Shown: positions 16,721 through 24,807 of the stretch, one piece after another
How the letters are laid out: every line of letters begins with the position of its first letter
How positions within the stretch are numbered: the first letter of the stretch is position 1
Assembly: GCA_000069925.1 (NCBI GenBank)
Contig: AM422018.1
Coordinates: 806,001-870,000, forward strand
Direction of reading: 5' to 3'
DNA length: 64,000 nucleotides
DNA from: Candidatus Phytoplasma australiense
Lineage (GTDB): Bacteria; Bacillota_I; Bacilli_A; Acholeplasmatales; Acholeplasmataceae
Notes under the pieces: model-generated
The model's input: the letters and a program-made list of their open reading frames with translations, nothing else
Told to the model about the DNA's origin: nothing
Database searches by the model: none
Made by a program: the position numbers and the translations under genes

Positions 16721-18838
16721 TTAATTATTTTTTGTATTAAATTTCTTAGTGTAAAGCGTGATATATCTTTGTTTTGGGTTGAAGTGAAGGTAGTAATTTT
16801 TCATTTCATCTTTGGGATATGTAGAATATTTGGGGTCTATGATATGACAACGAACTTCATCCATGAAGAAGTCTTTATCTTCTTCAATTAACCATTTCGG
16901 GCCTTCGTATTCGAGTTCTGTGTAGTGGTTTGAAGGGTCGTTGATAAACATATCATCAAATTGTGAATCATCATCTTTATTTCTTGTATGGAAAGTTCTA
17001 AAAAAATCAATCCTGCTATCTTTTACTTCCCATTTTTCAAAAGGGTTTTTCATAAACGGCATTATATCAGTTGGCTCGTATTTACGGTGCTGTCCGCGAC
17101 CAAGGCCATTGAGACCGTAGAAAGTGTATTTAACTTTAATCATTCTTGCATCTTTAGGAGGTTTGAGGTATTTTAAAAAACCTTGTTTCCATGATTCATA
17201 TTGTTCTTCACATTCTTTTCTGCGTGCTTTAATTTCTGTAATTGATTTGTTGATTCTTTGTTTAGTGTCAATTACTTCATCCAAATCAGAAGGTAACATT
17301 ACTTCATGGTTTGGATTTAGGGTTTTGAATTTATTAGTTTTATTATAGGCATCATTAATGATAGTTGTTAAATCGCGGTTAGAGTAATTTTTGCCTTTAC
17401 ATCTGTTTGCAATTTCTTTTAAATGAAGGTAAGTGTGATAACTGATTTGATAAGGTTCTATCAAGAATTTTAAGAAACCTTCAATTTCTTCATCTTTAAT
17501 TAAATCAATTTTAATTTCTTTGCTAAAACGACTTCTGAGGGCTTTATCAATTTGGTCTAGGTGATTAGTAGCTCCCATTAAGACAATTTTTTTGTCAGAA
17601 CGGTTAAAACCATCTAATTTAGTTAAAATGTTATTAACAATATTAATACTTGTTTTATTAGAATTTTTGTCTTCACGGTTAGCCATGCCACTAATTTCGT
17701 CAATAAAGATAATAGTTTTATCATGTCTTTCAGCTTCCATCCAAATCTTTTCCCATTCTTCTACTCCTTCGCCGACATAGGTTTTATCTAGTTTAGAAGG
17801 TTCAAATTCAATAAAATAGGCGTTGCATTCATTACTCAATGCTTTCAGTAAAAAAGTTTTTCCCGTACCAGGCGGTCCATATAATAAATATCCTTTGGGT
17901 CTTATTTTGTCAAAATTTACTAAATTGTTATTGGATTCTTTAAAATAAAAAATTAAATCCTCTAATTCTTCTTTTTCACTTTCCATACCATAAACGTCTT
18001 TAAAAGTAATTTGTTTTTTGGCGATTTTTTCAATATTTGGGTTTTTGATTGCTTCAATTTCATTTTGAAGTTGTTTAATTTGTTTATCAAATTGGATTAA
18101 TTGACCGTCTAAAAATAAATCATAACTTTTGAGATTTTGAACTTCTTGTGGGTTGTCTTGATGTTTAATTATTAGTTCTTTGATGTTTTCTTTGTTCGCG
18201 TTATTATAATTTATTGCTTGTTGTAAGTCAGATATTTTTTGATAAATAGTTTTGAATTGAGTAGTTTGTTTGGTTTCTGATTGGATGCTTTCAATTAGTT
18301 TCTTATTGTTTACTTGTGATTTTGTATTTTCCACTCTTTTTTTGGTTAATGGTTGGGTAGCTTCATTGATTTGTTCGCGTTGATTTGATAAATCAGCTAT
18401 TTTTTGAATTAAATTTTTTATTTCAGTTTCTAATTGGGATTTTGTTTCATCATTTAAATTAGTTTCTTTATTGTTTAATTCTTCGGTTTTTTGTTTTAAT
18501 TCTTGGTTGAGGTTGTTAATTTGAAGACTTAAAGTTTTGATTGTTTCTAAATTAGAGTTGATTTGTTGTGATAATTGGTTGTCTTCTTCTATAAGTTTTT
18601 TGTTATTGTTTATGTTTTGTTGATTGATTATTTCTAAATCTTTTAAACGTTTTTGGAGTTTATTAAGTTCTTCTTTTGCTTCTGAATCAAGTTGGTTATT
18701 GGGTGGTTGTGTTATTGTTGGGGTTGTTGATGATTTGGATTTGGTTTCTGTTTTAGATATTCCAACAATAAATAAAATCAACAAAATTAAACTAAATAAA
18801 GATAAGAAACTAAGATATATTTTGGTTTTAAGCTTCAT
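16721..18838 (-). CDS. Membrane-anchored AAA+ ATPase, FtsH-like without the protease
   Basis: 705 residues. One N-terminal membrane helix (7-27), a coiled coil (about 50-270) in place of FtsH's outer domain, then an AAA+ module: Walker A GPPGTGKT (about 319-326), Walker B IIFIDE (about 374-379), second region of homology with GATNH and the arginine finger in RSRF (about 436), and a helical lid (NYSNRDLTTIIND). Annotated hflB in related PMUs. FtsH continues with an M41 zinc protease holding HExxH; here no HExxH exists, and from about residue 565 the protein switches to a 140-residue domain shared with the protein at 12026. It may be an unfoldase, remodeller or motor. ATG at 18838 with AAAGGAG upstream. 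Confidence 0.85.
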   Translation of the reverse strand: MKLKTKIYLSFLSLFSLILLILFIVGISKTETKSKSSTTPTITQPPNNQLDSEAKEELNKLQKRLKDLEIINQQNINNNKKLIEEDNQLSQQINSNLETIKTLSLQINNLNQELKQKTEELNNKETNLNDETKSQLETEIKNLIQKIADLSNQREQINEATQPLTKKRVENTKSQVNNKKLIESIQSETKQTTQFKTIYQKISDLQQAINYNNANKENIKELIIKHQDNPQEVQNLKSYDLFLDGQLIQFDKQIKQLQNEIEAIKNPNIEKIAKKQITFKDVYGMESEKEELEDLIFYFKESNNNLVNFDKIRPKGYLLYGPPGTGKTFLLKALSNECNAYFIEFEPSKLDKTYVGEGVEEWEKIWMEAERHDKTIIFIDEISGMANREDKNSNKTSINIVNNILTKLDGFNRSDKKIVLMGATNHLDQIDKALRSRFSKEIKIDLIKDEEIEGFLKFLIEPYQISYHTYLHLKEIANRCKGKNYSNRDLTTIINDAYNKTNKFKTLNPNHEVMLPSDLDEVIDTKQRINKSITEIKARRKECEEQYESWKQGFLKYLKPPKDARMIKVKYTFYGLNGLGRGQHRKYEPTDIMPFMKNPFEKWEVKDSRIDFFRTFHTRNKDDDSQFDDMFINDPSNHYTELEYEGPKWLIEEDKDFFMDEVRCHIIDPKYSTYPKDEMKNYYLHFNPKQRYITLYTKKFNTKNN
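16724..17144 (-). repeat. 421-bp direct repeat, copy 2
   Basis: Partner of 12038-12458; encodes the substituted C-terminal domain of the AAA+ protein. The joint at 17144 lies exactly where the ATPase-specific sequence (YLKPPKDAR) ends. Confidence 0.9.
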
Positions 18839-19039
18839 TTTTTCTCCTTTCTAGAAAAAATAATTTTTTTTGATATTTAAGTTTTGAACTTGTGAATATA
18901 ATAAGTCAACTTTTGTTTTTTTGAGTGAAAAAAGGGCAAAATTTTGAGTCTATTTTTGTAGGTTTTTGTAATTTTTTATTATCGGTTAAATTTGCTTAGT
19001 TTCTTTAAATAAGTTGTTTGGGATGATGGATTTAAATTA

Positions 19040-19276
19040 TTAATTTTCATTTATTTCTTTGTCACTTTCTAAATTATTTTTATTTTTTGATTCGTTATTT
19101 GGATTTGGAATAATTGAAAATGATTTTTTAGGTTTGGTTTCTTTTTGTGTTTCATCTTTTTTATTGATTTCTGGTAATGGAAGAAAATTAAAAAAGATTT
19201 TTTTAATGATAAACATTAAAGCAGTTGTGAATAGGGCGCCAACGATAAATCCGATGGCGAAATTTAGATCATTCAT
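19040..19276 (-). CDS. Small single-TM protein
   Basis: 78 residues: an N-terminal membrane helix (about 5-33, FAIGFIVGALFTTALMFIIKKIFF) and a charged Lys/Asn/Glu-rich tail. Its start overlaps the stop of the gene before it by 8 bases, showing translational coupling in the operon. Function not recognised; the layout resembles small phage- or conjugation-type membrane proteins. Confidence 0.65.
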   Translation of the reverse strand: MNDLNFAIGFIVGALFTTALMFIIKKIFFNFLPLPEINKKDETQKETKPKKSFSIIPNPNNESKNKNNLESDKEINEN

Positions 19277-19709
19277 TTTCTTCCTCCTTCTTAATAATTG
19301 GATTGATATTTTGAGATTTTAATTGTTTTTTTCTTGCTTTTTTCTCTTGCCAATGAGAAACTTTAACTCTTTGAACCATAATTTGGGATTGGAGTTTTTC
19401 TTGGTTTTCATTGATTTTATCTAGTTTTTTTAATAATTGTTTTTCTAAATATTCTTGTTTGGCATTTTGGATTTCTAATTTTTGTAGTTTTTTGTTGGGG
19501 AAAAAAATACCCAAAATTAAATCTTTGAAGAAATTTAAAGTGTTTGCAATTAATTTAAAAATTGGTTTGAACCCAGAAACAATAAGAATAGTGAAAAGTG
19601 TTGTTTGGATTCCATCCATTCTTCGTTCAAGAATTTCAGTAGTTGTAAATCCTTTGGTATAATTTAGAATAAAATTGCTAATTGTTGCAAATATTGAAAA
19701 TAACCACAT
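19269..19709 (-). CDS. Membrane protein with C-terminal coiled coil
   Basis: 146 residues. Hydrophobic segments at about 1-18 and 34-70 (TTLFTILIVSGFKPIFKLI and FFKDLILGIFF), then a basic coiled-coil tail (LEIQNAKQEYLEKQLLKKLDKI). ATG at 19709 with an AAAGG site. Overlaps the next gene by 8 bases. Unknown function; the context (AAA+, coiled-coil and membrane proteins in one operon) suggests it is part of the same membrane assembly. Confidence 0.65.
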   Translation of the reverse strand: MWLFSIFATISNFILNYTKGFTTTEILERRMDGIQTTLFTILIVSGFKPIFKLIANTLNFFKDLILGIFFPNKKLQKLEIQNAKQEYLEKQLLKKLDKINENQEKLQSQIMVQRVKVSHWQEKKARKKQLKSQNINPIIKKEEENE

Positions 19710-19724
19710 ATTTTTTTACCTTTC

Positions 19725-19913
19725 TTAATAATCTTTAATAACTTTTCTTTGTTTTTTAAACGATTTCTTTTTGTTTTTAAAAGTTTTATTGGGGCGGTCT
19801 AAATTAAGCCATTTCCCTTTTGGTTGATTATATTTATTAGTTTTTTTCTTGGATTGGGAATTGCGGGATTTGAAATAAGTTCCGCGGAATGCTTCTGTCA
19901 TGCCGTCGCTCAT
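19725..19913 (-). CDS. Small basic protein
   Basis: 62 residues from the ATG at 19913, MSDGMTEAF. An AAGGAG lies 10 bases upstream inside the preceding gene; the more upstream in-frame ATG would sit only 2 bases from that site. Rich in K, N and Q (QSKKKTNKYNQPKGKW), possibly nucleic-acid binding. The start overlaps the preceding gene's TAA (TAATATG). Confidence 0.6.
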   Translation of the reverse strand: MSDGMTEAFRGTYFKSRNSQSKKKTNKYNQPKGKWLNLDRPNKTFKNKKKSFKKQRKVIKDY

Positions 19914-19914
19914 A

Positions 19915-20082
19915 TTATTCATTCTCCTTATTATTTTCTTTATCAAGTTTTTCTATTAATTCATCCAGTTTTTTATGTGTTTTATTGAATCGTTCTTGGG
20001 TTTGGTTTCTTGTATCATTAACTTCATCGAGAACTTTATTTTGGGATAAACCAATTTGACGAGTTAATAAATAAGTAGTCAT
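19915..20082 (-). CDS. Short coiled-coil protein
   Basis: 55 residues starting MTTYLLTRQIGLSQNKVLD and ending DELIEKLDKENNKENE; one amphipathic helix. It begins inside the end of the methyltransferase gene (47-base overlap) and ends on top of the next start, so it fills the gap in the operon exactly. Coupled translation is likely. It is too short for usual gene finders; function unknown. Confidence 0.55.
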   Translation of the reverse strand: MTTYLLTRQIGLSQNKVLDEVNDTRNQTQERFNKTHKKLDELIEKLDKENNKENE

Positions 20083-20713
20083 TTTGGTTTGTGGCTATTC
20101 CACAGAAATAATGCGGTTTTAAATGGTTAACGTTAAAAATTAAAATTTCTGAATGAAAAACAACGTTTTCAAAAACGTCTTTGGGAAGACTAATAATAGA
20201 AGAGATTTCGGGATATTCTTGATTTAAAAATTTCTGTAATCGCTTGCTATTTAGTGATTGATTAAGTCTGAATCCATAAGGAGTAAATAAAACAATTGGG
20301 ATATCTTTACCAAAAAGTTCAATTATTTTACTTAACCACAACTCAGGCAACAAAGGACGACCACCATATTTTTCCTTAACGTAGTTTTTAGTTTTAAAAT
20401 CCAAATTAAAGGGTGGGTTTGTAATTACCAAGGATATTTTTTGTGTATTTAAATCCTTTTGGGTTAATTCTAAAAAGTTGTTATGAATTAAATTAGGGAA
20501 GGTTGTTTTTTCTATATCAACCCCTAAAACATCAAATCCTTTTTGTTGCCAAGGTAGTAATAAAGAACCTTCACCAACACAAGGGTCAAGGATTAAACCG
20601 CGTTGGATTTGAGGTGATAAAATATTATATAAAAATTGCGATACCCAACTGGGAGTATAAATAGTAGCTTTTTTTTCATTTTTGAAAAAATTATTTCTAT
20701 CAACTCGATACAT
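20036..20713 (-). CDS. Adenine-specific DNA methyltransferase-like protein
   Basis: 225 residues with a TPxWVxQFLYNIL element (20-32), SAM-binding motif I DPCVGEGS (43-50), an acidic residue in GVDIEKT (64-70) and catalytic motif IV NPPF (99-102). The fold matches N6-adenine methyltransferases, but there is little room for a target-recognition domain, so it may be a stand-alone or tRNA/DNA variant. ATG at 20713 with AAAGGAAAA upstream, 23 bp after the HU gene. It shares the operon with the nuclease-like gene at 22395-23027. Confidence 0.8.
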   Translation of the reverse strand: MYRVDRNNFFKNEKKATIYTPSWVSQFLYNILSPQIQRGLILDPCVGEGSLLLPWQQKGFDVLGVDIEKTTFPNLIHNNFLELTQKDLNTQKISLVITNPPFNLDFKTKNYVKEKYGGRPLLPELWLSKIIELFGKDIPIVLFTPYGFRLNQSLNSKRLQKFLNQEYPEISSIISLPKDVFENVVFHSEILIFNVNHLKPHYFCGIATNQNDYLFINSSNWFIPK

Positions 20714-20736
20714 TTTTTTATTTTTCCTTTTCTTTT

Positions 20737-21027
20737 TTATTTTAATTTAAGGTTTTTAACTTCATCTTTGAGGGTTTTTGATAGTTTGAAATTTACCACA
20801 GTTTTTGCAGGGATTTTTAGTTTTTTACCTGTTTGAGGATTTCGTCCTTTATGGGCTTTTCTTGATTTTAAGATGAATTTACCAATTTTTGGCGAAATTA
20901 TTACTTCTTCGTTTGATGTGATTGCTTCAATTAAAGCATTTTCAAACGAATTGTAAAAATCTTGAGTTTGAGTAACCGAAGTGTTATTCATTACTGCGAT
21001 GTTTTTAATTAATTCTTTTTTAGTCAT
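20737..21027 (-). CDS. HU/IHF-family DNA-binding protein (PMU himA type)
   Basis: 96-residue histone-like protein that bends and compacts DNA as a dimer. It begins MTKKELIKNIA and shows the family arm motif GRNPQTG (61-67) with K and P residues for DNA intercalation (IPAKTVVNFK). ATG at 21027 overlaps the stop of the DUF2963 gene by 8 bases; AAAGGAG lies inside that gene. A PMU-encoded HU could help replication initiation or transposition complexes. Confidence 0.92.
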   Translation of the reverse strand: MTKKELIKNIAVMNNTSVTQTQDFYNSFENALIEAITSNEEVIISPKIGKFILKSRKAHKGRNPQTGKKLKIPAKTVVNFKLSKTLKDEVKNLKLK

Positions 21028-21481
21028 TGTTTTTGCTCCTTTCTTTTATGATTGTTCCATCGGAGTTGTAGTAAGTTCTTTTAAACAATTTACCATTAGG
21101 ATGGTGTTTGTATATAAAAGCTATTCTTTTGCGATCGAAGGAAAAACCAGTTGTTTTAATTAATTTGTTTGTTTTGGGATGGTACTTAAATTCTGTAATA
21201 TAGTCAATTGTTTTGCCATCTTCTCGGTATTTAGTAAATTTAATTAATTTACTTATTTGGGGGTTGTATTCTCGGATGACATAAATTGTTTTGCCATCGC
21301 CATCATAAAAAATTTCTGTGGTTAATTTACCATCAGAATTATAATTTGTTTGTTTAATTACTTCTTCTGTTTTAGGGTGATATTCAGTGATGTAATATAT
21401 TGTTTCCCCATCTGAGTAGTATTCAACAACAGATTTCTTTGTTTTGCCATCAAGGTAATAAAAAGTTTTTTGATAATTCAT
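21020..21481 (-). CDS. DUF2963-type repeat protein
   Basis: 153 residues made of about six repeats of the kind DGKTIYVIREYNP plus a K-T-x-Y step. ATG at 21481 with AAAGGAG upstream. It shares its first seven residues, MNYQKTF, and leader sequence with the small paralogue at 21562-21738, so the two arose by duplication. Function unknown; it lies between replication genes. Confidence 0.75.
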   Translation of the reverse strand: MNYQKTFYYLDGKTKKSVVEYYSDGETIYYITEYHPKTEEVIKQTNYNSDGKLTTEIFYDGDGKTIYVIREYNPQISKLIKFTKYREDGKTIDYITEFKYHPKTNKLIKTTGFSFDRKRIAFIYKHHPNGKLFKRTYYNSDGTIIKERSKNND

Positions 21482-21561
21482 AATTATTTTTCTCCTTTAA
21501 TTAAAATATTTTTTTATTGATTAAAGTTTTAATTATTTGTTCTAAATTTTTTTATGAATGA

Positions 21562-21738
21562 TTAATATTTTTTTGTTGTTTTTATACTTCCATTAGGGTT
21601 GTAATAGATTTCATTAAAAACAGTTCCATCTGGGTTGTATTGGGTATTTTTGATTAATTTACCATCTGGGCTATATTCAGCAACAAATTTTATAGCTGTT
21701 TTAATTCCTTTGCGATAAAAAGTTTTTTGATAATTCAT
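21562..21738 (-). CDS. Small DUF2963-type protein
   Basis: 58 residues starting MNYQKTFYRKG, with three repeat units (YSPDGKL, YNPDGTV, YNPNGS). ATG at 21738 with AAAGGAG ten bases upstream, 19 bp beyond tmk. Shorter duplicate of the neighbouring gene. Confidence 0.65.
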   Translation of the reverse strand: MNYQKTFYRKGIKTAIKFVAEYSPDGKLIKNTQYNPDGTVFNEIYYNPNGSIKTTKKY

Positions 21739-21757
21739 ATTATTTATGCTCCTTTAA

Positions 21758-22405
21758 TTAAAATATTTGTTTGTTAATTAAAATTTTCATTATTTGGTCT
21801 AAATTTTCTTTTTGCGAGTTGGTTGCGTTAATTAAGAAATGATGGCAATTTTGGTGTTTACAATTTGAATCATTACAGTATTTTTGTTGGTTTAAATAAT
21901 GTGCGCGGACATTTTTAAAATAATTTAAGGGTTTTTTCTCAATGAGGTCTAATTTATGATTTGATTGGGTTTGTTTTCGTTTTAGCCCAATTTTAGGGTC
22001 AATATCTAGGTAAAAAGTTAATTTAGGTTTAATTAAGAAATGATTGATGATTTTTGAAGTAATTTTATCATCATAATCTATGTAATTACCTTTGCTTTGA
22101 TACGCAAAAGTAGAATCATACCAACGGTCCACTAGAACAAGACAACCACTCAATAAAGCAGGGATTATTAATTCATCTTGGGATTGCATCATGTTGGCAA
22201 GGCTTAATAAATATTTAGTTTTAGGGCTTATTTTGGATTGATGTAAAAATAAATTTCTGATTTCTTTTCCAACGATGGAACTGCCTAAACCTTGAAAAAC
22301 TTTGGTTTTATAGCCTTTATTTTCAAAAAAAGCTTTTAATTCGTTAATTAAAGTAGTTTTGCCACTTCCGTCAATACCTTCAAAACTAATTAATTTATTT
22401 GTCAT
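21758..22405 (-). CDS. tmk: Thymidylate kinase
   Basis: Phosphorylates dTMP to dTDP in the cytoplasm, supplying dTTP for DNA synthesis. 215 residues with the P-loop FEGIDGSGKT (8-17) and the DRW motif DRWYDS (93-98), followed by STFAYQ. An odd cysteine/histidine cluster near the C-terminus (YCNDSNCKHQNCHHF, about 176-190) is not part of the usual family and could bind a metal. ATG at 22405 overlaps the preceding gene by 11 bases. PMUs commonly carry extra tmk copies. Confidence 0.93.
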   Translation of the reverse strand: MTNKLISFEGIDGSGKTTLINELKAFFENKGYKTKVFQGLGSSIVGKEIRNLFLHQSKISPKTKYLLSLANMMQSQDELIIPALLSGCLVLVDRWYDSTFAYQSKGNYIDYDDKITSKIINHFLIKPKLTFYLDIDPKIGLKRKQTQSNHKLDLIEKKPLNYFKNVRAHYLNQQKYCNDSNCKHQNCHHFLINATNSQKENLDQIMKILINKQIF

Positions 22406-23027
22406 TAGGGCGAACCATCTTTTTAATTAAATTAATAGGTGAAAAGGGAATGAATTGGTTGGTTAGTAAGTTTTGTAAGAAGAGATTAGCTGAATTGGAA
22501 AATAAATTGATTACTTTGTTAATTGATTGTACTTTACCATTTTTAATTTTATTATTTAATCTTTGAGTTTCGGATTCATCATTTGTTAACAAATAAAACT
22601 CAAAGCGAGTGTCTAGTTTTTTGATTTGTTCCCCTTCTACTATTGATTGTTTGTATCTATCTCTAAGGCAAGTTTTGAAATTGAAGGCAATAATTCGTTT
22701 TCTTTTAGTAAACAATACTAAATCAAATTTAATATCAGGGATGAAAAATAAATATGATTGAGGGTATAAATACTTAATTCCTTTGTGATTTAGATAAAGC
22801 AAAATTAAGTATTCGTTAATTTTACCACGAATTGATTTTTGACTTTGAGAGTTGTATTGGTTGTTGGTTAAATATTCATTGAGTATATTATGGCAATCAA
22901 ACATATACTGATTAAAAGCTTTATTGAAAAAAATTGGTTGAACTATTTGTTTGGTTATGTTAACGCACAAAGATTTATGATTAAAAACGTTAATATTATT
23001 AAAATCTAAATTAGATATTTGTTTCAT
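22395..23027 (-). CDS. Putative PD-(D/E)XK nuclease-like protein
   Basis: 210 residues from the ATG at 23027, chosen for its AAGGAAA site and because earlier frame positions lie inside dnaB. The core reads GKINEYL (E72), a strand with D102 (KFDLVLF) and then AFNFKTCLRDRYKQ (114-127). In many type II restriction enzymes a catalytic strand ending x-x-K-T/S-x-L-R-E/D-R-W/Y-K/R-Q occurs, and this fits well, although the position before K118 is N-F rather than the usual E/D-x. It lies between dnaB and tmk in an operon that also holds a methyltransferase. It may be a PMU-borne nuclease (restriction-like or for element processing) or a degenerate form. The motif is seen; the activity is inferred. 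Confidence 0.45.
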   Translation of the reverse strand: MKQISNLDFNNINVFNHKSLCVNITKQIVQPIFFNKAFNQYMFDCHNILNEYLTNNQYNSQSQKSIRGKINEYLILLYLNHKGIKYLYPQSYLFFIPDIKFDLVLFTKRKRIIAFNFKTCLRDRYKQSIVEGEQIKKLDTRFEFYLLTNDESETQRLNNKIKNGKVQSINKVINLFSNSANLFLQNLLTNQFIPFSPINLIKKMVRPNDK

Positions 23028-23049
23028 ATTTTTATTTCCTTTTTTATTC

Positions 23050-24333
23050 TTATTCTTTTGCTTCAAATCTTTGGATTTGTTTATAAAAATTAAAACTACA
23101 TTCACCTAATTGACCGCTACGGTTTTTGGCAATAATTAAATTCGTATGTGGGTCAATATCAGGTTTTTGATAATAACTTTCGCGGTGTAATAACATCACA
23201 ACATCAGCGTCTTGTTCGATTGTTCCCGAATCTCTTAAATCTGTTAATTGTGGGCTTTTAACTTCTCTTACATAGGTTGCACGGTTCATTTGACTCAAAG
23301 CTACAATTGGAATATTAAGTTCACTTGCTAGTTTTTTTAATTTGCGTGAAATCACAGATATTGCTTGGTATGAATTAAAACTTTGGTCGTCTTTTAATAA
23401 ATGGAGGTAATCAATGAAGACAATATCAAGTCCCTTAGTATATTTCATTTGACGGCATTTGGTTTTAATATCTTCAATTTTGTTATTTCTATCATCATCA
23501 ATTAAAATGTTTAATTGCGTAATTTTGTCATCAGCGATAAGTAACTGTAATTTGTCATTTTTAGTTAAGTTTTTGTGTTGGAGTTGTTTTAAAGGGATTT
23601 GAGAAGCAGAAGAAAGTAGCCTAATTCCTAATTCTTCTGCTGCCATTTCTAAACTAAAAATAACTGCTTTTTGGTTTTCGGGGTTGGTAGTAAATTTTTT
23701 TGCAATATTACAAGCCAAATTTAACATAAAAGCAGTTTTCCCCATTCCAGTTCTTGCTCCTAAGATAATTAATTCCTTTGGTTTGAAACCAGAAATTAAT
23801 TCATCTAGATTTTTGAAACCTGTTTTTATTCCTACAAATTGGTTGTCTTTTTCATCATTAACTATACTTTGGCGAATATAAGGAATTAATTTTTTTGTAG
23901 AAATGAAAGGAGATTTAGTTTTTTGCATAAAACTTTCTACTTGGGTTTTGACTGCTTGCAAATAATTATGGATATTTTTACTTTTTGATAATTCAGTAGG
24001 TAATTGCTTGATTAATCCTAACAAATCTCTTTTAAGGGCATTTTCTTTAATTAAATCAATGTAAGTTTCTAAATATTCACTTGCAGGGGACGTCTCCACT
24101 AATTCAATTAAATAATCAATTCCTCCTATTTTGTATAAATTGTTATCTAAAACAGAACCCACCGTAACATAATCAATTTCGCGATTTTGCAGTTTTAATT
24201 GCTTCATTGTCTCAAAGATACAACGATGCTTGGGGTTGGAAAAATTGTTTGTGTTAACTAAATTTATAACAACATCCATTTTTTCTGGATTTAATAATAG
24301 TGCTCCCAATAATGCACGTTCGGCTTCAATCAT
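23050..24333 (-). CDS. dnaB: Replicative DNA helicase DnaB (PMU copy)
   Basis: Ring helicase that unwinds DNA at the fork. 427 residues: N-terminal primase-interaction domain (MIEAERALLGALLLNP), linker, and RecA-type motor with Walker A GARTGMGKT (192-200), Walker B IVFIDYLHLL and the C-terminal motif LRDSGTIEQDADVV. First gene of the long minus-strand operon; AAGGAG before the ATG at 24333. dnaG, which usually stands next to it in PMUs, is missing, replaced by the recombination joint at about 24440-24453. Confidence 0.95.
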   Translation of the reverse strand: MIEAERALLGALLLNPEKMDVVINLVNTNNFSNPKHRCIFETMKQLKLQNREIDYVTVGSVLDNNLYKIGGIDYLIELVETSPASEYLETYIDLIKENALKRDLLGLIKQLPTELSKSKNIHNYLQAVKTQVESFMQKTKSPFISTKKLIPYIRQSIVNDEKDNQFVGIKTGFKNLDELISGFKPKELIILGARTGMGKTAFMLNLACNIAKKFTTNPENQKAVIFSLEMAAEELGIRLLSSASQIPLKQLQHKNLTKNDKLQLLIADDKITQLNILIDDDRNNKIEDIKTKCRQMKYTKGLDIVFIDYLHLLKDDQSFNSYQAISVISRKLKKLASELNIPIVALSQMNRATYVREVKSPQLTDLRDSGTIEQDADVVMLLHRESYYQKPDIDPHTNLIIAKNRSGQLGECSFNFYKQIQRFEAKE

Positions 24334-24352
24334 CTTTCAAACTCCTTTTTCT

Positions 24353-24380
24353 CAGTTTGGATACAAAAAAATCCAAACTG
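24353..24380 (-). promoter_or_regulatory. 10-bp hairpin in the dnaB leader
   Basis: CAGTTTGGAT/ATCCAAACTG with an 8-base loop, 20 bp upstream of dnaB. No T run on the operon strand, so it may be an operator or leader structure rather than a terminator. A half copy (ACAATTTGGATAA) follows at 24400-24411. Confidence 0.55.
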
Positions 24381-24452
24381 TTTATTTTTAATTAATAAAC
24401 AATTTGGATAAATTTGTTGTTCTCAACCAGTACCACTTTTTTGGGGCAGTCT
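24381..24452. other. Recombination joint between dnaB leader and the inverted repeat
   Basis: Holds the TTGTTGTTCTCAACCAGTACCA motif (24413-24440). Beyond 24453 the sequence is the right arm of the long inverted repeat. No gene. Confidence 0.6.
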
Positions 24453-24695
24453 AATCTATGTGATGTTTATTTACCCAGCACTTGTTTCAAAGGAATGAAA
24501 GCTTACGAATCATTCAACCTCCTTCCCAACAAAAGAGGATATGGAATCAAAATTCTCAAAAACATCTCTGAAATCAAAGCCCTTCTTTTGAATCACGACT
24601 GGACTAAAACAGCCTTTTTATCTACCAATAGTGCTTTAAATTTACGCACAAGCTTAATAACGAAAGTAATAACTGAGGCTGGTTATAGTGATTAA
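24453..24695 (+). pseudogene. Methyltransferase 3' fragment
   Basis: Carries the last 80 codons of the gene at 4751-5845 (from NLCDVYLPST to GYSD), identical, as part of the right arm of the inverted repeat. It lacks all catalytic motifs. An ATG at 24414 happens to be in frame but has no binding site. Confidence 0.85.
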
Positions 24696-24807
24696 ACAAA
24701 CAACTATTGAATAATAATATTTATTTCATTGAATAATTTTTGTCACAAATATGTTATAATATGTTACAATGGTTTTTGTAATTGGCAAAAACATATGGAG
24801 ATAATCG

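Noticed and set aside
13194-16724. Plus-strand frames opposite the coiled-coil gene
   Set aside because: Shadows of Q/E/K-rich codons on the other strand.
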